A stretch of DNA of 64,000 bases, from contig JBAXDH010000005.1 in NCBI GenBank assembly GCA_037141055.1, forward strand, positions 3,139-67,138, written 5' to 3'. This DNA comes from CAIVAT01 sp037141055 (GTDB lineage Bacteria > Bacteroidota > Bacteroidia > Bacteroidales > FEN-979). This document shows positions 34,747-43,057 of this stretch, piece after piece. Under the pieces are notes generated by a model that was not told where the DNA came from, ran no database searches, and was given only the letters and a program-made list of their open reading frames with translations. Numbering within the stretch: the stretch's first letter is position 1; each line of letters starts with the position of its first letter. A program made the translations under genes and the position numbers.

Positions 34747-35370
34747 TTATTTGCGTGACAATCCCGATTCGTAGGGAGTCCGGTTGATGATTGACCGCCC
34801 GAGGGTCACCTCATCAGTGTGTTCAAGTTCATCGCCGATAGAAACGCCCCGGGCGATTGTTGTCAGTTTCAGCGGATATAGTGAAAGCTTTCTGAATAAA
34901 TAAAAATTTGTCGTATCCCCTTCGATGGTGGTTGGCAACGCCATGATTATTTCCCCTACGCCGCCGGCTGCAACCCGGGTGAGCAGTGAGTCGATGTGAA
35001 GATCGTGCGGGCCGATTCCATCCATGGGGGAGATGATGCCTCCCAAAACGTGATAAACGCCCGCAAACTGACCGGTGTTTTCAATGGCCATCACGTCGCG
35101 GATGTCCTCCACTACGCAAATGATCGCATGGTCGCGTTTGGGATTCGCACAGATGGCGCAAATTGCCTGGTCCGATATATTCCTGCATTCTGTGCAATAA
35201 ATAATTTCATTGCGCATTTTAATGACGGCCGATCCAAGCGACTCGACTTCCTGGACGTTGCGTTTCAACAGGTGCAGCGCCATGCGCAGGGCTGTTTTAC
35301 GGCCAATGCCTGGCAGTTTTGCAAGTTCGTTGACCGCTTGCTCCAGAAGTTTTGACGGATAGGTTTGCAA
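34747..35370 (-). CDS. recR: Recombination mediator RecR
   Basis: RecR works with RecO and RecF to load RecA on gapped DNA. The 207-residue protein has the helix-hairpin-helix ELAKLPGIGRKTALRMA, a four-Cys zinc finger (CTEC ... CAIC), and the Toprim domain (IICVVEDIRDVMAIE, YHVLGGIISPMDGIGP). The C-terminus RTPYESGL is typical. It converges with the small basic gene (9 bp apart) and diverges from the MORN-repeat gene. Confidence 0.96.
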   Translation of the reverse strand: MQTYPSKLLEQAVNELAKLPGIGRKTALRMALHLLKRNVQEVESLGSAVIKMRNEIIYCTECRNISDQAICAICANPKRDHAIICVVEDIRDVMAIENTGQFAGVYHVLGGIISPMDGIGPHDLHIDSLLTRVAAGGVGEIIMALPTTIEGDTTNFYLFRKLSLYPLKLTTIARGVSIGDELEHTDEVTLGRSIINRTPYESGLSRK

Positions 35371-35383
35371 GTGAAATAATGAT

Positions 35384-35401
35384 TTACTTTTGCAAAAGTA
35401 A
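35384..35401. promoter_or_regulatory. Perfect 18-bp palindrome carrying a -7 box on both strands
   Basis: TTACTTTTGCAAAAGTAA is its own reverse complement. It holds TACTTTTG (TAnnTTTG) on the plus strand at 35385-35392 for the MORN gene and on the minus strand at 35400-35393 for recR, each about 23-25 bp from its start codon. It appears to be a symmetric bidirectional promoter. Confidence 0.65.
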
Positions 35402-35417
35402 TTTATTAAGGATTATA

Positions 35418-36146
35418 ATGCGAATCTCATTCTTCTTCCTTTTATTAGCTTTTACTGTTTCAGGGTTCGGACAGGATACGGTGAATATCACAGACAGCCG
35501 GGGCCACAGGCAGGGGTTCTGGCGTAAAAATGATTCATCCGGACATGTAATTTACGAAGGACATTTCAGGGACGGCGTGCCTTCGGGAGTTTTCCGGTAC
35601 TTCTACCCGGACGGCAAGCTGAAAACCCTTTCAACGCTGTCGAACCAGGGAAAGCGTGCCGTCACGGTTTCATACTTTCCCAACGGCACGAAAATGGCGG
35701 AAGGCAATTATCTGGATGAAAAAAAAGACAGTACCTGGCAATTTTTCAGCGAATACTCGGGCGCGCTTGTGTCCAGGGAAACTTATCTTTCCGGGCAGAT
35801 CCACGGCTTTTCCAAAGTGTTTTACGAGGAAGGCGGATTGTCTGAACAACAGGAATATAAGAATGGTGCAAAGGATGGCCCCTGGGAACAGCATTATCCC
35901 GACGGCAAGCCGAAATTGCTGGGCACCTATAAAGACGGTAAACTGAACGGCCTGCTTAAAACTTTGTACAAATCCGGGCAGATAATGTATACCGGCATCT
36001 ATGTTGACGGATACAAGGATAAAACCTGGCTCTATTACAATGAAAAAGGAGCCGTTACGAAAAAAGAGATATACAGGGGCGGGAAACTAATAAAGGTCGA
36101 CCCTGAGGTTAAAGAGCCGTTACCTGTCGTTCCCGAAGGTCAGTAG
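35418..36146 (+). CDS. Exported MORN-repeat (YwqK-like) protein
   Basis: I choose the ATG at 35418, giving 242 residues with a signal peptide ending VSGFGQ. The mature part has about seven MORN-variant repeats (GFWRKND, YEGHFRDGVPSG, FRYFYPDGKLK, GNYLDEKKDS, YLSGQIHG, EQHYPDGKPKLLG, GIYVDGYKDKTW). Such proteins in Bacteroidota are envelope proteins of unknown role; the YwqK antitoxin label used in databases is not supported by any toxin nearby. The C-terminus is Pro/Glu-rich. Confidence 0.82.
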   Translation: MRISFFFLLLAFTVSGFGQDTVNITDSRGHRQGFWRKNDSSGHVIYEGHFRDGVPSGVFRYFYPDGKLKTLSTLSNQGKRAVTVSYFPNGTKMAEGNYLDEKKDSTWQFFSEYSGALVSRETYLSGQIHGFSKVFYEEGGLSEQQEYKNGAKDGPWEQHYPDGKPKLLGTYKDGKLNGLLKTLYKSGQIMYTGIYVDGYKDKTWLYYNEKGAVTKKEIYRGGKLIKVDPEVKEPLPVVPEGQ

Positions 36147-36246
36147 GCCTCCCTTCTCATATGTTTTATTTCCCATCGCTAACCTGATTTTTACCTGTTT
36201 GCCGGTTTTTTATTACATTTGTGTTTTATTGTGAATTTGTTAACAC

Positions 36247-36609
36247 GTGAAGAAAAAGACCCTGGTCCTTGGTGCAAGTACAAATCCTGAGCGATTCTCA
36301 TACATGGCAGTGAGAAAGCTCAAATACGGCAACATCCCTGTGGTGGCCGTCGGCCTGAGGGAAGGAGAGATCAGCGGCGTAAGGATTGAAAAACCATTTC
36401 CGAAATTTGAGAATATTCATACGGTTACGGTTTATATAGGTCCGAAAAACCTGGTCGCCTATTACGATTATATCCTGGGGCTTCATCCCAAACGGGTGAT
36501 TTTTAACCCTGGAACAGAAAATATGAATTTTGCAGCATCCCTCCAATCTGCGGGCATTGAGGTGGTTAATGCCTGTACGCTGATCATGGTTTCCAATCAC
36601 CAGTACTGA
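36247..36609 (+). CDS. CoA-binding (YccU-like) protein
   Basis: A 120-residue Rossmann-type protein starting with GTG. It has the CoA-binding signature TLVLGASTNPERFSYMAV and the downstream FNPGTEN and GIEVVNACTLIM segments. Members bind CoA or a related nucleotide in the cytoplasm; function is otherwise unknown. A -7 box TACATTTG lies at 36214-36221, 26 bp before the start. Confidence 0.85.
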   Translation: MKKKTLVLGASTNPERFSYMAVRKLKYGNIPVVAVGLREGEISGVRIEKPFPKFENIHTVTVYIGPKNLVAYYDYILGLHPKRVIFNPGTENMNFAASLQSAGIEVVNACTLIMVSNHQY

Positions 36610-36731
36610 CCCCGGAGCAGGTTTGTGGACTGAATACTAAGTCGGGCGCCGCAGCGTTATCTCAAGTAGTCGAAGTATACGTTCCCCGAATCAAAGAAAT
36701 TCTTATTTTTGCGGCAGCATTGAACTCCCAG

Positions 36732-37853
36732 ATGAAACACCTCCTTTTTCTCATATTTCTTTTCTGCGGTATGGTTGCGATCGGCCAGACTGTTGTGGTG
36801 AAACCAGCTGATACCATCGTTTGTTTTCGCGACAGCGTTGCTTTTACAACCGTTGTTACCGGTGCCGGTACAGCGAAAATCATCTACCGCTGGCAGAAAG
36901 GTGCTGTTGATCTTACGGGTCCCGGTGCGACCGATTCCATTTATGCGATCGTTCATGTAAAAGGCAGTGACACCGGGCTGTACCGGTGCATCATCTCTGT
37001 GCAGGGCATGGGGTCAGATACAAGCAATGAGGTCACTCTGAGGATGCACCCCCGAATGTACATCGATACATTGTACCGGTACAACCAGCTGGGGTGTGCA
37101 GGTGAATGCAAAGGTCAGTTCAAAACGCTCGTGTCAGGCGGAACAAAGTTTAAAGGTGAATCTCCGTACATTTACGAATGGGGAGGAGGTCATTCGCAGG
37201 ATACAATCGTGTTCGGCCTTTGTCCCGGGCGCTACAGGATCAAAGTGACCGATTCAATTGGTTGCCCGATCGACAGCGCCTATTTCGTAGACGTTTTAAA
37301 ATCTCCCAAGGTTACTTTTGAAATCCTGCCCGACTCGGTGGTTTATCTTACCAATCCGAACATCCAGGTAGTCTTCCCCGATTCAATGACCAAATACATT
37401 TCGAACTGGACCTGGGATTTCGGCGATTCTGTCAGGATACCGAACCTGAACCCGGCGACACACACGTATCAGCGAACAGGAAGGTTTACCGTGAATCTCG
37501 GTTTTACAGATTTAAACGGTTGCGACACGGTTATTTCCAATTTAGTGACTGTTAAAATCGCCAAGCTTAAAATTCCCAATGTTTTTACGCCGAACGGTGA
37601 TTTGGTCAACGACAAATTTGAAATCCAGATAGAGGGCGAGCCAAAGAGAGATTTTCGCGAGGCATATCTTGGCAACGAATTACTGGTCTATGACAGGTGG
37701 GGCCGGAAAATGTTTGGTAAAACAGACTATAAAAGCGAGGACTGGGACGGCGAGAGACTTTCTGACGGCACCTATTTTTACATCCTTAAATTAATTGGAC
37801 AATTCGGGGATGAAGTGAACAAAGGTTCCGTGACCATCCTTCGCGGGAATTAA
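36732..37853 (+). CDS. Secreted protein with T9SS type B (gliding motility-associated) sorting domain
   Basis: The ATG at 36732 gives 373 residues with a signal peptide ending VAIGQ. Domains: an Ig-like part (~20-110, VYRWQKG / DTGLYRCIISV pattern), a SprB-like short repeat region (YIYEWGGGHSQDTIV, GRYRIKVTDSIGC), a PKD domain (NWTWDFGDS ... HTYQRTGRFTV), and the CHU_C type B sorting domain (IPNVFTPNGDLVND ... LLVYDRWGRKMF ... DGTYFYILKL). It is exported by Sec and then by the type IX system to the cell surface. A -7 box TATTTTTG is at 36704-36711. Confidence 0.92.
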   Translation: MKHLLFLIFLFCGMVAIGQTVVVKPADTIVCFRDSVAFTTVVTGAGTAKIIYRWQKGAVDLTGPGATDSIYAIVHVKGSDTGLYRCIISVQGMGSDTSNEVTLRMHPRMYIDTLYRYNQLGCAGECKGQFKTLVSGGTKFKGESPYIYEWGGGHSQDTIVFGLCPGRYRIKVTDSIGCPIDSAYFVDVLKSPKVTFEILPDSVVYLTNPNIQVVFPDSMTKYISNWTWDFGDSVRIPNLNPATHTYQRTGRFTVNLGFTDLNGCDTVISNLVTVKIAKLKIPNVFTPNGDLVNDKFEIQIEGEPKRDFREAYLGNELLVYDRWGRKMFGKTDYKSEDWDGERLSDGTYFYILKLIGQFGDEVNKGSVTILRGN

Positions 37854-37868
37854 TTTCAACAGGTCGGA

Positions 37869-39101
37869 TTACTTGAACAGCAATCCCATATAAAAGCCGG
37901 GCCGTGTAAGTTTTTTCCGGATGTCTTCATTCGTAAACATCGCCGACAGCAGTTCACCGAGTTCCTTATTTTTCCGGGCTTTATCCACAACCAGGTTAAA
38001 CAGTTTTGAAGAACCCGCCAGGTATTGCATAACAGCCATGGTTCTGAATTCCTGTGAAAACCGCCGGTCGATCCGTGCATCATAGGTTTTCAGGGCATCG
38101 GCTGAAAAATCATCATCGTTGAAATTTTTCTCCAGGATGCCAGCTGCAATTTCTCCGCTTGCCATGGCGTTACCAATCCCTTCCCCGCTGAACGGGTCGA
38201 CGAGGAAAGCGGCATCACCGAGCAGGAGATACCTGTTGCCGGACCGGTTTAAATGATAGGTGCCGAGGGGCAGGGTATGCGCTTCCGCCTTTCCCATGAG
38301 CCGTGCATTGCGAAACCGGGGTGCAATCAACGGGTCGTTCGCGATGATATCATCCAGAACATGCGTCAGGTTTATGCGTTTCCTGCTGATTTGTTTTTGC
38401 ATCATGCCGAACCCGGCATTGACCAGTCCGCCCGTGGACGGGAATATCCAGAAATAGCCAGGCAACAGTCTTTTCAGGAAAATAAGTTCGATGAAGTTCC
38501 CGGGATGAAGGCCTGAAACGTTTTCGAAGTAGCCCCTGATGCCTACACAAAAATGTTTTTTATCAATCGTTTCCTGCTGAAGAGATTTCCTGACGGCAGA
38601 GTGTATTCCGTCGGCACCTGCAATTACCTTCCCGCTGAATTCATTTTCCGCCGTTTTTGCAGAGATGCAGTCGGGGCGGGTCGTAATTTCTTCGATCCGT
38701 TCTCCCTGGAATATTGAAATGTTGGGATAGTCGTGCAGCCGGTCGAAAAGGAAAAGATCGAAGTCATTCCGGTTGCATACAAATCCCGGAGCCGGCTGAT
38801 CAGATGCTATGTCCGACAAAAAAGGGATGTCGACCGCATGGTGGTTCGGGGCAATAAAACGGATGCCATATGATGGGATTTTACTGACATTCTGGAGGAA
38901 ATCCTCATAAACACCGCCCGGTATCCGTTTCATGACATTCAGCACTTTTCCGCTCAACGCATCGCCGCAGATCTTATGCCTGGGAAACACATCTTTTTCG
39001 ATAATACCGATCCGGTGCCCTTTTGGGGCAAGGTTGAGCGCCATTGTGCAGCCGGCCGGTCCTGCACCAGCTATGAGGATGTCAAATTCATATTCCGCCA
39101 T
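37869..39101 (-). CDS. FAD-dependent oxidoreductase, geranylgeranyl-reductase family
   Basis: A 410-residue flavoprotein with FAD motif DILIAGAGPAGCTMALNLA, the family's PRHKICGDALSG segment, the ADGIHSAVR (DG) motif and the GDAAFLVDPFSGEGIGNAM second FAD loop. The family reduces isoprenoid double bonds or hydroxylates aromatic or lipid substrates; substrate here is unknown, with quinone or polyprenol reduction a fair guess. The frame is complete and it diverges from nth (90 bp between starts). Confidence 0.85.
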   Translation of the reverse strand: MAEYEFDILIAGAGPAGCTMALNLAPKGHRIGIIEKDVFPRHKICGDALSGKVLNVMKRIPGGVYEDFLQNVSKIPSYGIRFIAPNHHAVDIPFLSDIASDQPAPGFVCNRNDFDLFLFDRLHDYPNISIFQGERIEEITTRPDCISAKTAENEFSGKVIAGADGIHSAVRKSLQQETIDKKHFCVGIRGYFENVSGLHPGNFIELIFLKRLLPGYFWIFPSTGGLVNAGFGMMQKQISRKRINLTHVLDDIIANDPLIAPRFRNARLMGKAEAHTLPLGTYHLNRSGNRYLLLGDAAFLVDPFSGEGIGNAMASGEIAAGILEKNFNDDDFSADALKTYDARIDRRFSQEFRTMAVMQYLAGSSKLFNLVVDKARKNKELGELLSAMFTNEDIRKKLTRPGFYMGLLFK

Positions 39102-39191
39102 AAATATTCCGGTTGCGATTCTTTACAACAATTGCTGCAAACTTAGCAGAATAATCCCGGATTTTATGCAATTTTGCTTAAACACTTTTTT

Positions 39192-39836
39192 ATGAGGAAG
39201 GAAGAACGTTTCAGGCTGGTGCTGGACTATTTTCTCCGGAATGTTCCGGTTGCCGAAACAGAACTGGCTTATACCGACCCGTATGAGTTGACGGTCGCGG
39301 TCATCCTGTCTGCGCAATGCACAGATAAACGGGTGAACATGATCACCCCTCCCTTTTTCAGGATGTTTCCCGATGTCAGGGCACTGGCTGCGGCTGATCC
39401 CGCTTCCGTATTTGAACTGATACGAAGCTGCTCCTATCCGAACAACAAGACAAAGAACCTGGTTGCCATGGCCAATGTACTGGTGGATAAATATGAAGGA
39501 ACACTGCCACCGGATGTCGAAGAAATGCAAAAAATACCGGGGATTGGCCGAAAAACTGCGAATGTGCTTGCTTCGGTTATTTTCAACAAACCGGCTCTTG
39601 CTGTTGATACGCATGTTTTCCGGGTCTCTGCAAGGATCGGTCTGACTACCGATGCAAAAAATCCATTGCAGGCGGAGCGGCAACTTGTCAGGTATATCCC
39701 TGAAAACCTGAGAGCGATCGCCCACCACTGGCTGATCCTCCATGGACGTTACGTTTGTACGGCACGCAAACCTTTGTGCGAAACCTGTGGGCTGCACGAT
39801 TACTGCAAGTTTTTCCTGACGAAAAAGGCAACATGA
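39192..39836 (+). CDS. nth: Endonuclease III
   Basis: A DNA glycosylase/AP lyase that removes oxidised pyrimidines. I choose ATG 39192 (MRKEERF) over an upstream TTG; this gives 214 residues. The helix-hairpin-helix MQKIPGIGRKTANVLA contains the catalytic Lys-type residue context, ALAVDTHVFRV holds the catalytic Asp, and the C-terminus has the [4Fe-4S] motif C-x6-C-x2-C-x5-C (CTARKPLCETCGLHDYC). Confidence 0.95.
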   Translation: MRKEERFRLVLDYFLRNVPVAETELAYTDPYELTVAVILSAQCTDKRVNMITPPFFRMFPDVRALAAADPASVFELIRSCSYPNNKTKNLVAMANVLVDKYEGTLPPDVEEMQKIPGIGRKTANVLASVIFNKPALAVDTHVFRVSARIGLTTDAKNPLQAERQLVRYIPENLRAIAHHWLILHGRYVCTARKPLCETCGLHDYCKFFLTKKAT

Positions 39837-39886
39837 TGTTGTTGATAACTCGGGAATTGTTCCTGGTGCAATTGTGTGCATAATTT

Positions 39887-39894
39887 CTAATTTT
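39887..39894 (+). promoter_or_regulatory. TAnnTTTG -7 element upstream of bcp
   Basis: TAATTTTG lies 45 bp before the bcp ATG. No clear -33 element is seen. Confidence 0.4.
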
Positions 39895-39938
39895 GGGGTT
39901 GAATAATCAACCAATCATCGAATTTTAACTACCTGATT

Positions 39939-40403
39939 ATGGCACAATTATCCGTTGGTGATATTGCCCCTGACATTCAGTCTGCGGATCAGAACGGCAA
40001 TGAAATTTCATTGCAGGCATACAGGGGTAGTAAAGTGATTGTCTATTTCTATCCGAAAGACAACACACCCGGGTGTACGGCCGAAGCATGCAATTTGAGG
40101 GATAACTATCAGGTTCTCATGGGAAAAGGCTTTAAAATTATTGGTGTAAGTGCCGATGACGAGAAGTCGCATAAAAATTTTTCTGAAAAATATGTATTAC
40201 CTTTTGCCCTTATTCCCGATAAAGCAAAAAAAATCATCATGGATTATGGTGTGTGGGGCATGAAAAAACTTTACGGGAAGGAATATGAAGGGATCAACCG
40301 AATGACTTTCATCATCGATGAAAGCGGGGTGATCTCCCATATCTTCACAAAAGTGGACACCAAGAACCACACAGATCAGATCCTGAAAGCAACTAATCAG
40401 TAG
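39939..40403 (+). CDS. bcp: Thioredoxin-dependent thiol peroxidase (Bcp/PrxQ)
   Basis: Reduces hydrogen peroxide and organic peroxides using thioredoxin. The 154-residue protein has the peroxidatic Cys in DNTPGCTAEACN with the resolving Cys five residues on, the PrxQ arrangement, and the usual VYFYPKD strand before it. No signal peptide is present, so it is cytoplasmic. Confidence 0.95.
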   Translation: MAQLSVGDIAPDIQSADQNGNEISLQAYRGSKVIVYFYPKDNTPGCTAEACNLRDNYQVLMGKGFKIIGVSADDEKSHKNFSEKYVLPFALIPDKAKKIIMDYGVWGMKKLYGKEYEGINRMTFIIDESGVISHIFTKVDTKNHTDQILKATNQ

Positions 40404-40406
40404 TAA

Positions 40407-40427
40407 AGACGCGCCATAGGCGCGTCT
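40407..40427. terminator. GC-rich hairpin between bcp and recA
   Basis: AGACGCGCC and GGCGCGTCT are perfect 9-bp arms around ATA, starting 4 bp after the bcp stop. There is no U-run, so it may be a rho-independent-like pause or a dispersed palindromic repeat rather than a true terminator. Confidence 0.55.
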
Positions 40428-40440
40428 CCACAGCTACAAA

Positions 40441-40448
40441 AAAGGAGG
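40441..40448 (+). promoter_or_regulatory. Strong Shine-Dalgarno site of recA
   Basis: AAAGGAGG lies 8 bp before the recA ATG. A full anti-SD match is unusual in this window, where most genes lack one, so recA translation may be set apart. Confidence 0.6.
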
Positions 40449-40456
40449 AAAAAATC

Positions 40457-41461
40457 ATGGCAACAGAAGTGAACAAGGAAAAAGTGAAAGCCCTGCAGCT
40501 TACACTGGACAAACTGGAGAAGACATACGGTAAAGGTACCATCATGCGGCTTGGCGACAGCGCCATCGAGGCAGTCGATGTAATCTCCACCGGATCCATC
40601 GGGCTCGATGCCGCACTGGGAATTGGCGGTCTGCCAAAGGGCCGTGTAATTGAAATCTATGGCCCCGAGTCATCGGGGAAAACAACGCTTGCATTGCATG
40701 CGATTGCGGAATCGCAGAAAGCCGGCGGCATTGCCGCATTCATTGATGCCGAACACGCCTTTGACCGGTTTTATGCGCAGAAACTTGGCGTGGATGTCGA
40801 GAACCTGCTCGTATCGCAGCCTGACAACGGTGAGCAGGCGCTTGAAATTACTGAAAACCTCATCCGTTCCGGGGCCATCGACATCATTGTGATTGACTCG
40901 GTTGCCGCCCTTACGCCCAAAAGCGAAATAGAAGGGGAGATGGGCGATTCAAAAATGGGGCTTCAGGCCCGGCTCATGTCGCAGGCATTGCGAAAACTGA
41001 CTGCCACTATCAGCAAAACAGCCACCTGCTGCATTTTCATCAATCAGCTCCGCGAGAAGATCGGCGTAATGTTTGGAAATCCGGAAACCACCACTGGAGG
41101 CAATGCGTTGAAATTTTATGCTTCCGTTCGCCTTGACATCAGGCGGCAGACACAGTTAAAAGAAGGGGATGAAGTGGTTGGTAACCATGTGAAAGTCAAA
41201 GTTGTCAAAAACAAGGTAGCGCCGCCATTCCGCAAGGCCGAATTTGATATTATCTTCGGGGAAGGGATTTCCAAACCCTTTGAAATCATTGACCTGGCAA
41301 CGGAGTTGAACGTGATTAAAAAAAGCGGCTCATGGTTCAGCTACGGCGATACGAAGCTGGGACAGGGCCGGGATGCCGTGAAAAAAATTCTGCAGGATAA
41401 TCCTGAACTTGCAGACGAACTTGAAGGAAAAATCAGGGCTGTATTGAACACCCATGTGTAA
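40457..41461 (+). CDS. recA: Recombinase RecA
   Basis: RecA forms filaments on single-stranded DNA, catalyses strand exchange and stimulates self-cleavage of LexA-like repressors. The 334-residue protein has Walker A GPESSGKTT, the family phrase LMSQALRKLT, loop FINQLREKIGVMFGNPETTTGGNALKF in parts, and a short C-terminal domain. Translation is helped by an unusually strong ribosome-binding site. The repressor at 48321-49124 is its plausible target. I see no copy of the repressor box upstream of recA. Confidence 0.97.
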   Translation: MATEVNKEKVKALQLTLDKLEKTYGKGTIMRLGDSAIEAVDVISTGSIGLDAALGIGGLPKGRVIEIYGPESSGKTTLALHAIAESQKAGGIAAFIDAEHAFDRFYAQKLGVDVENLLVSQPDNGEQALEITENLIRSGAIDIIVIDSVAALTPKSEIEGEMGDSKMGLQARLMSQALRKLTATISKTATCCIFINQLREKIGVMFGNPETTTGGNALKFYASVRLDIRRQTQLKEGDEVVGNHVKVKVVKNKVAPPFRKAEFDIIFGEGISKPFEIIDLATELNVIKKSGSWFSYGDTKLGQGRDAVKKILQDNPELADELEGKIRAVLNTHV

Positions 41462-41465
41462 ACGG

Positions 41466-42491
41466 ATGAAAAACCTGGTCTTTTGTCTTTTGCTTTGCGT
41501 AATCGGATTATCTTCCTGCCGGAGCGGCGGGAAGACATCCGGTGATCAAATGCAGGGCGGTGATACGACACGAATGAAACTCGAAGTTCTCAATCAGCAG
41601 ATTGAGAGTGATGTGTCAAACCCCGAACTTTATAACCGGAGAGCCAAATTCTACCTGTTCGACCACCAGTTTGACAAAGCCCTGAAGGATGTTCATAAAG
41701 CCATTTCAATCAATCCGGGGAATTCGGTTTATTATGTGACGCTTTCCGACATCTACCTGTTGATGGGCAAACCCGATGACAGCAGGGATGCACTTAACAA
41801 GGCTGTCAGCACAAGCCCGGGCGATACCGAAGCATTGCTAAAATTGTCAAAGCTGTACCTGATTGTCAAAGATTACAAGAACTGTTACATCACCGTGAGG
41901 AAACTCCTGGAACTGGACAACGGGAATGCTACGGCCTACTTCACCAGGGCCATCGGTTTGCTTGAGCAGGGCGACACCATTCACGCTGTTGACGATCTGA
42001 AACAGGCAGTTGACAAGAACCAGGAATATTACGATGCCTATGTTCAGCTTGGCGAGCTCTATGCCGTAAAGAAGGATCCCGTGGCGGAACTGTACCTGAA
42101 AAATGCGTTGAAACTGCGCCCGAAAAGCAGGGAGGCGCTTTATATGCTTGGATTGCACTACCAGGAGACAGGAAAATATCCCCAGGCACTGGCCACCTAT
42201 CAGATTCTTGCAAAGGCAGATACATCATTCAGGGAGGCTTCCTATAACCAGGGATATATTTACCTTGTTTACCTCAAAGATTTCCCGAAGGCGGCTCAGT
42301 TTTTCAGCGAGTCGATTCAAAAGGACCCGGGTTATTATGAAGCATATTTCAACCGTGGATATGCGTATGAACTTGCAGGAGATTACAAAAAGGCCTATGA
42401 CGACTACCAGAAGTCATTGAAAATAAAAGTTAACTACGATAAGGCTGTTGAAGGTCTCAACCGGCTAGACCGGAATCGGAGTAAAAAGTAA
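41466..42491 (+). CDS. TPR-repeat lipoprotein
   Basis: The ATG at 41466 (MKNLVF), 4 bp after the recA stop, gives 341 residues. The signal ends with a lipobox IGLSSC, so the protein is probably outer-membrane anchored. Eight or so TPR units follow (for example FDKALKDVHKAISINPGN, PQALATYQILAKADTS, KKAYDDYQKSLKIK). A scaffold role in an envelope complex is likely, partner unknown. Confidence 0.85.
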   Translation: MKNLVFCLLLCVIGLSSCRSGGKTSGDQMQGGDTTRMKLEVLNQQIESDVSNPELYNRRAKFYLFDHQFDKALKDVHKAISINPGNSVYYVTLSDIYLLMGKPDDSRDALNKAVSTSPGDTEALLKLSKLYLIVKDYKNCYITVRKLLELDNGNATAYFTRAIGLLEQGDTIHAVDDLKQAVDKNQEYYDAYVQLGELYAVKKDPVAELYLKNALKLRPKSREALYMLGLHYQETGKYPQALATYQILAKADTSFREASYNQGYIYLVYLKDFPKAAQFFSESIQKDPGYYEAYFNRGYAYELAGDYKKAYDDYQKSLKIKVNYDKAVEGLNRLDRNRSKK

Positions 42492-42504
42492 GATTCCTGC
42501 CCGT

Positions 42505-43050
42505 TTAAAATACGATGCCGTTCTCTTCCGGGTACTGAATGCAGTGAATTGCCGGCAGTGCATTCAGCAGGCGGTAACCATAGCGGGTTTCGAACAGCCG
42601 TTTGCATTCGCGGACTGCATTTTCCTTAAAAGACTTCAGCGGGTTCTGGTACAGCAGCAAAAAGTCTTTCAGATCCTGGTATATATCAGTGTACGACTCG
42701 GCCAGGCTTCCTTTTACGGGATCATTGTGACTCTTTTCATGCTGATCAACAAAAAAGAAGTGGTCGGATTCTCCGAATTTATTGTAGAGCACATTGAACA
42801 TTGCCTCCCATTGTTCTTCGTTTACGTAATGTTCAACAGCATCCTCATCCTCCACTTCAACGTCGGGGAGAAGTGCACTTTTTAAATAGATGAGCGGGGA
42901 AATTTTCTGCAAAAAATTCAACAGTTCTTCCACCGAATAATTTTCGGCTTTCTCCATGAAAAGGCAGTATTCATTGGCCAGGGTGAGCATTTCAAGAACC
43001 TTGCGTGAATATACAGGGTCATCGCCGGAAGGCAGTTTTTCTTCAGTCAT
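42505..43050 (-). CDS. DUF5063-family protein
   Basis: A 181-residue acidic, helical, cytoplasmic protein with the DUF5063 look (ANEYCLFMEKAENYSVEELLNFLQKISPLIYLKSALLP at ~25-62 in parts, and YTDIYQDLKDFLLLYQ). The family has no known function. It starts 7 bp after the phosphohexomutase stop on the same strand. Confidence 0.75.
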   Translation of the reverse strand: MTEEKLPSGDDPVYSRKVLEMLTLANEYCLFMEKAENYSVEELLNFLQKISPLIYLKSALLPDVEVEDEDAVEHYVNEEQWEAMFNVLYNKFGESDHFFFVDQHEKSHNDPVKGSLAESYTDIYQDLKDFLLLYQNPLKSFKENAVRECKRLFETRYGYRLLNALPAIHCIQYPEENGIVF

Positions 43051-43057
43051 TAATGGC

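Noticed and set aside
35418..36146. Toxin-antitoxin antitoxin (YwqK)
   Set aside because: It has a signal peptide and no toxin neighbour; an envelope MORN protein is more likely.
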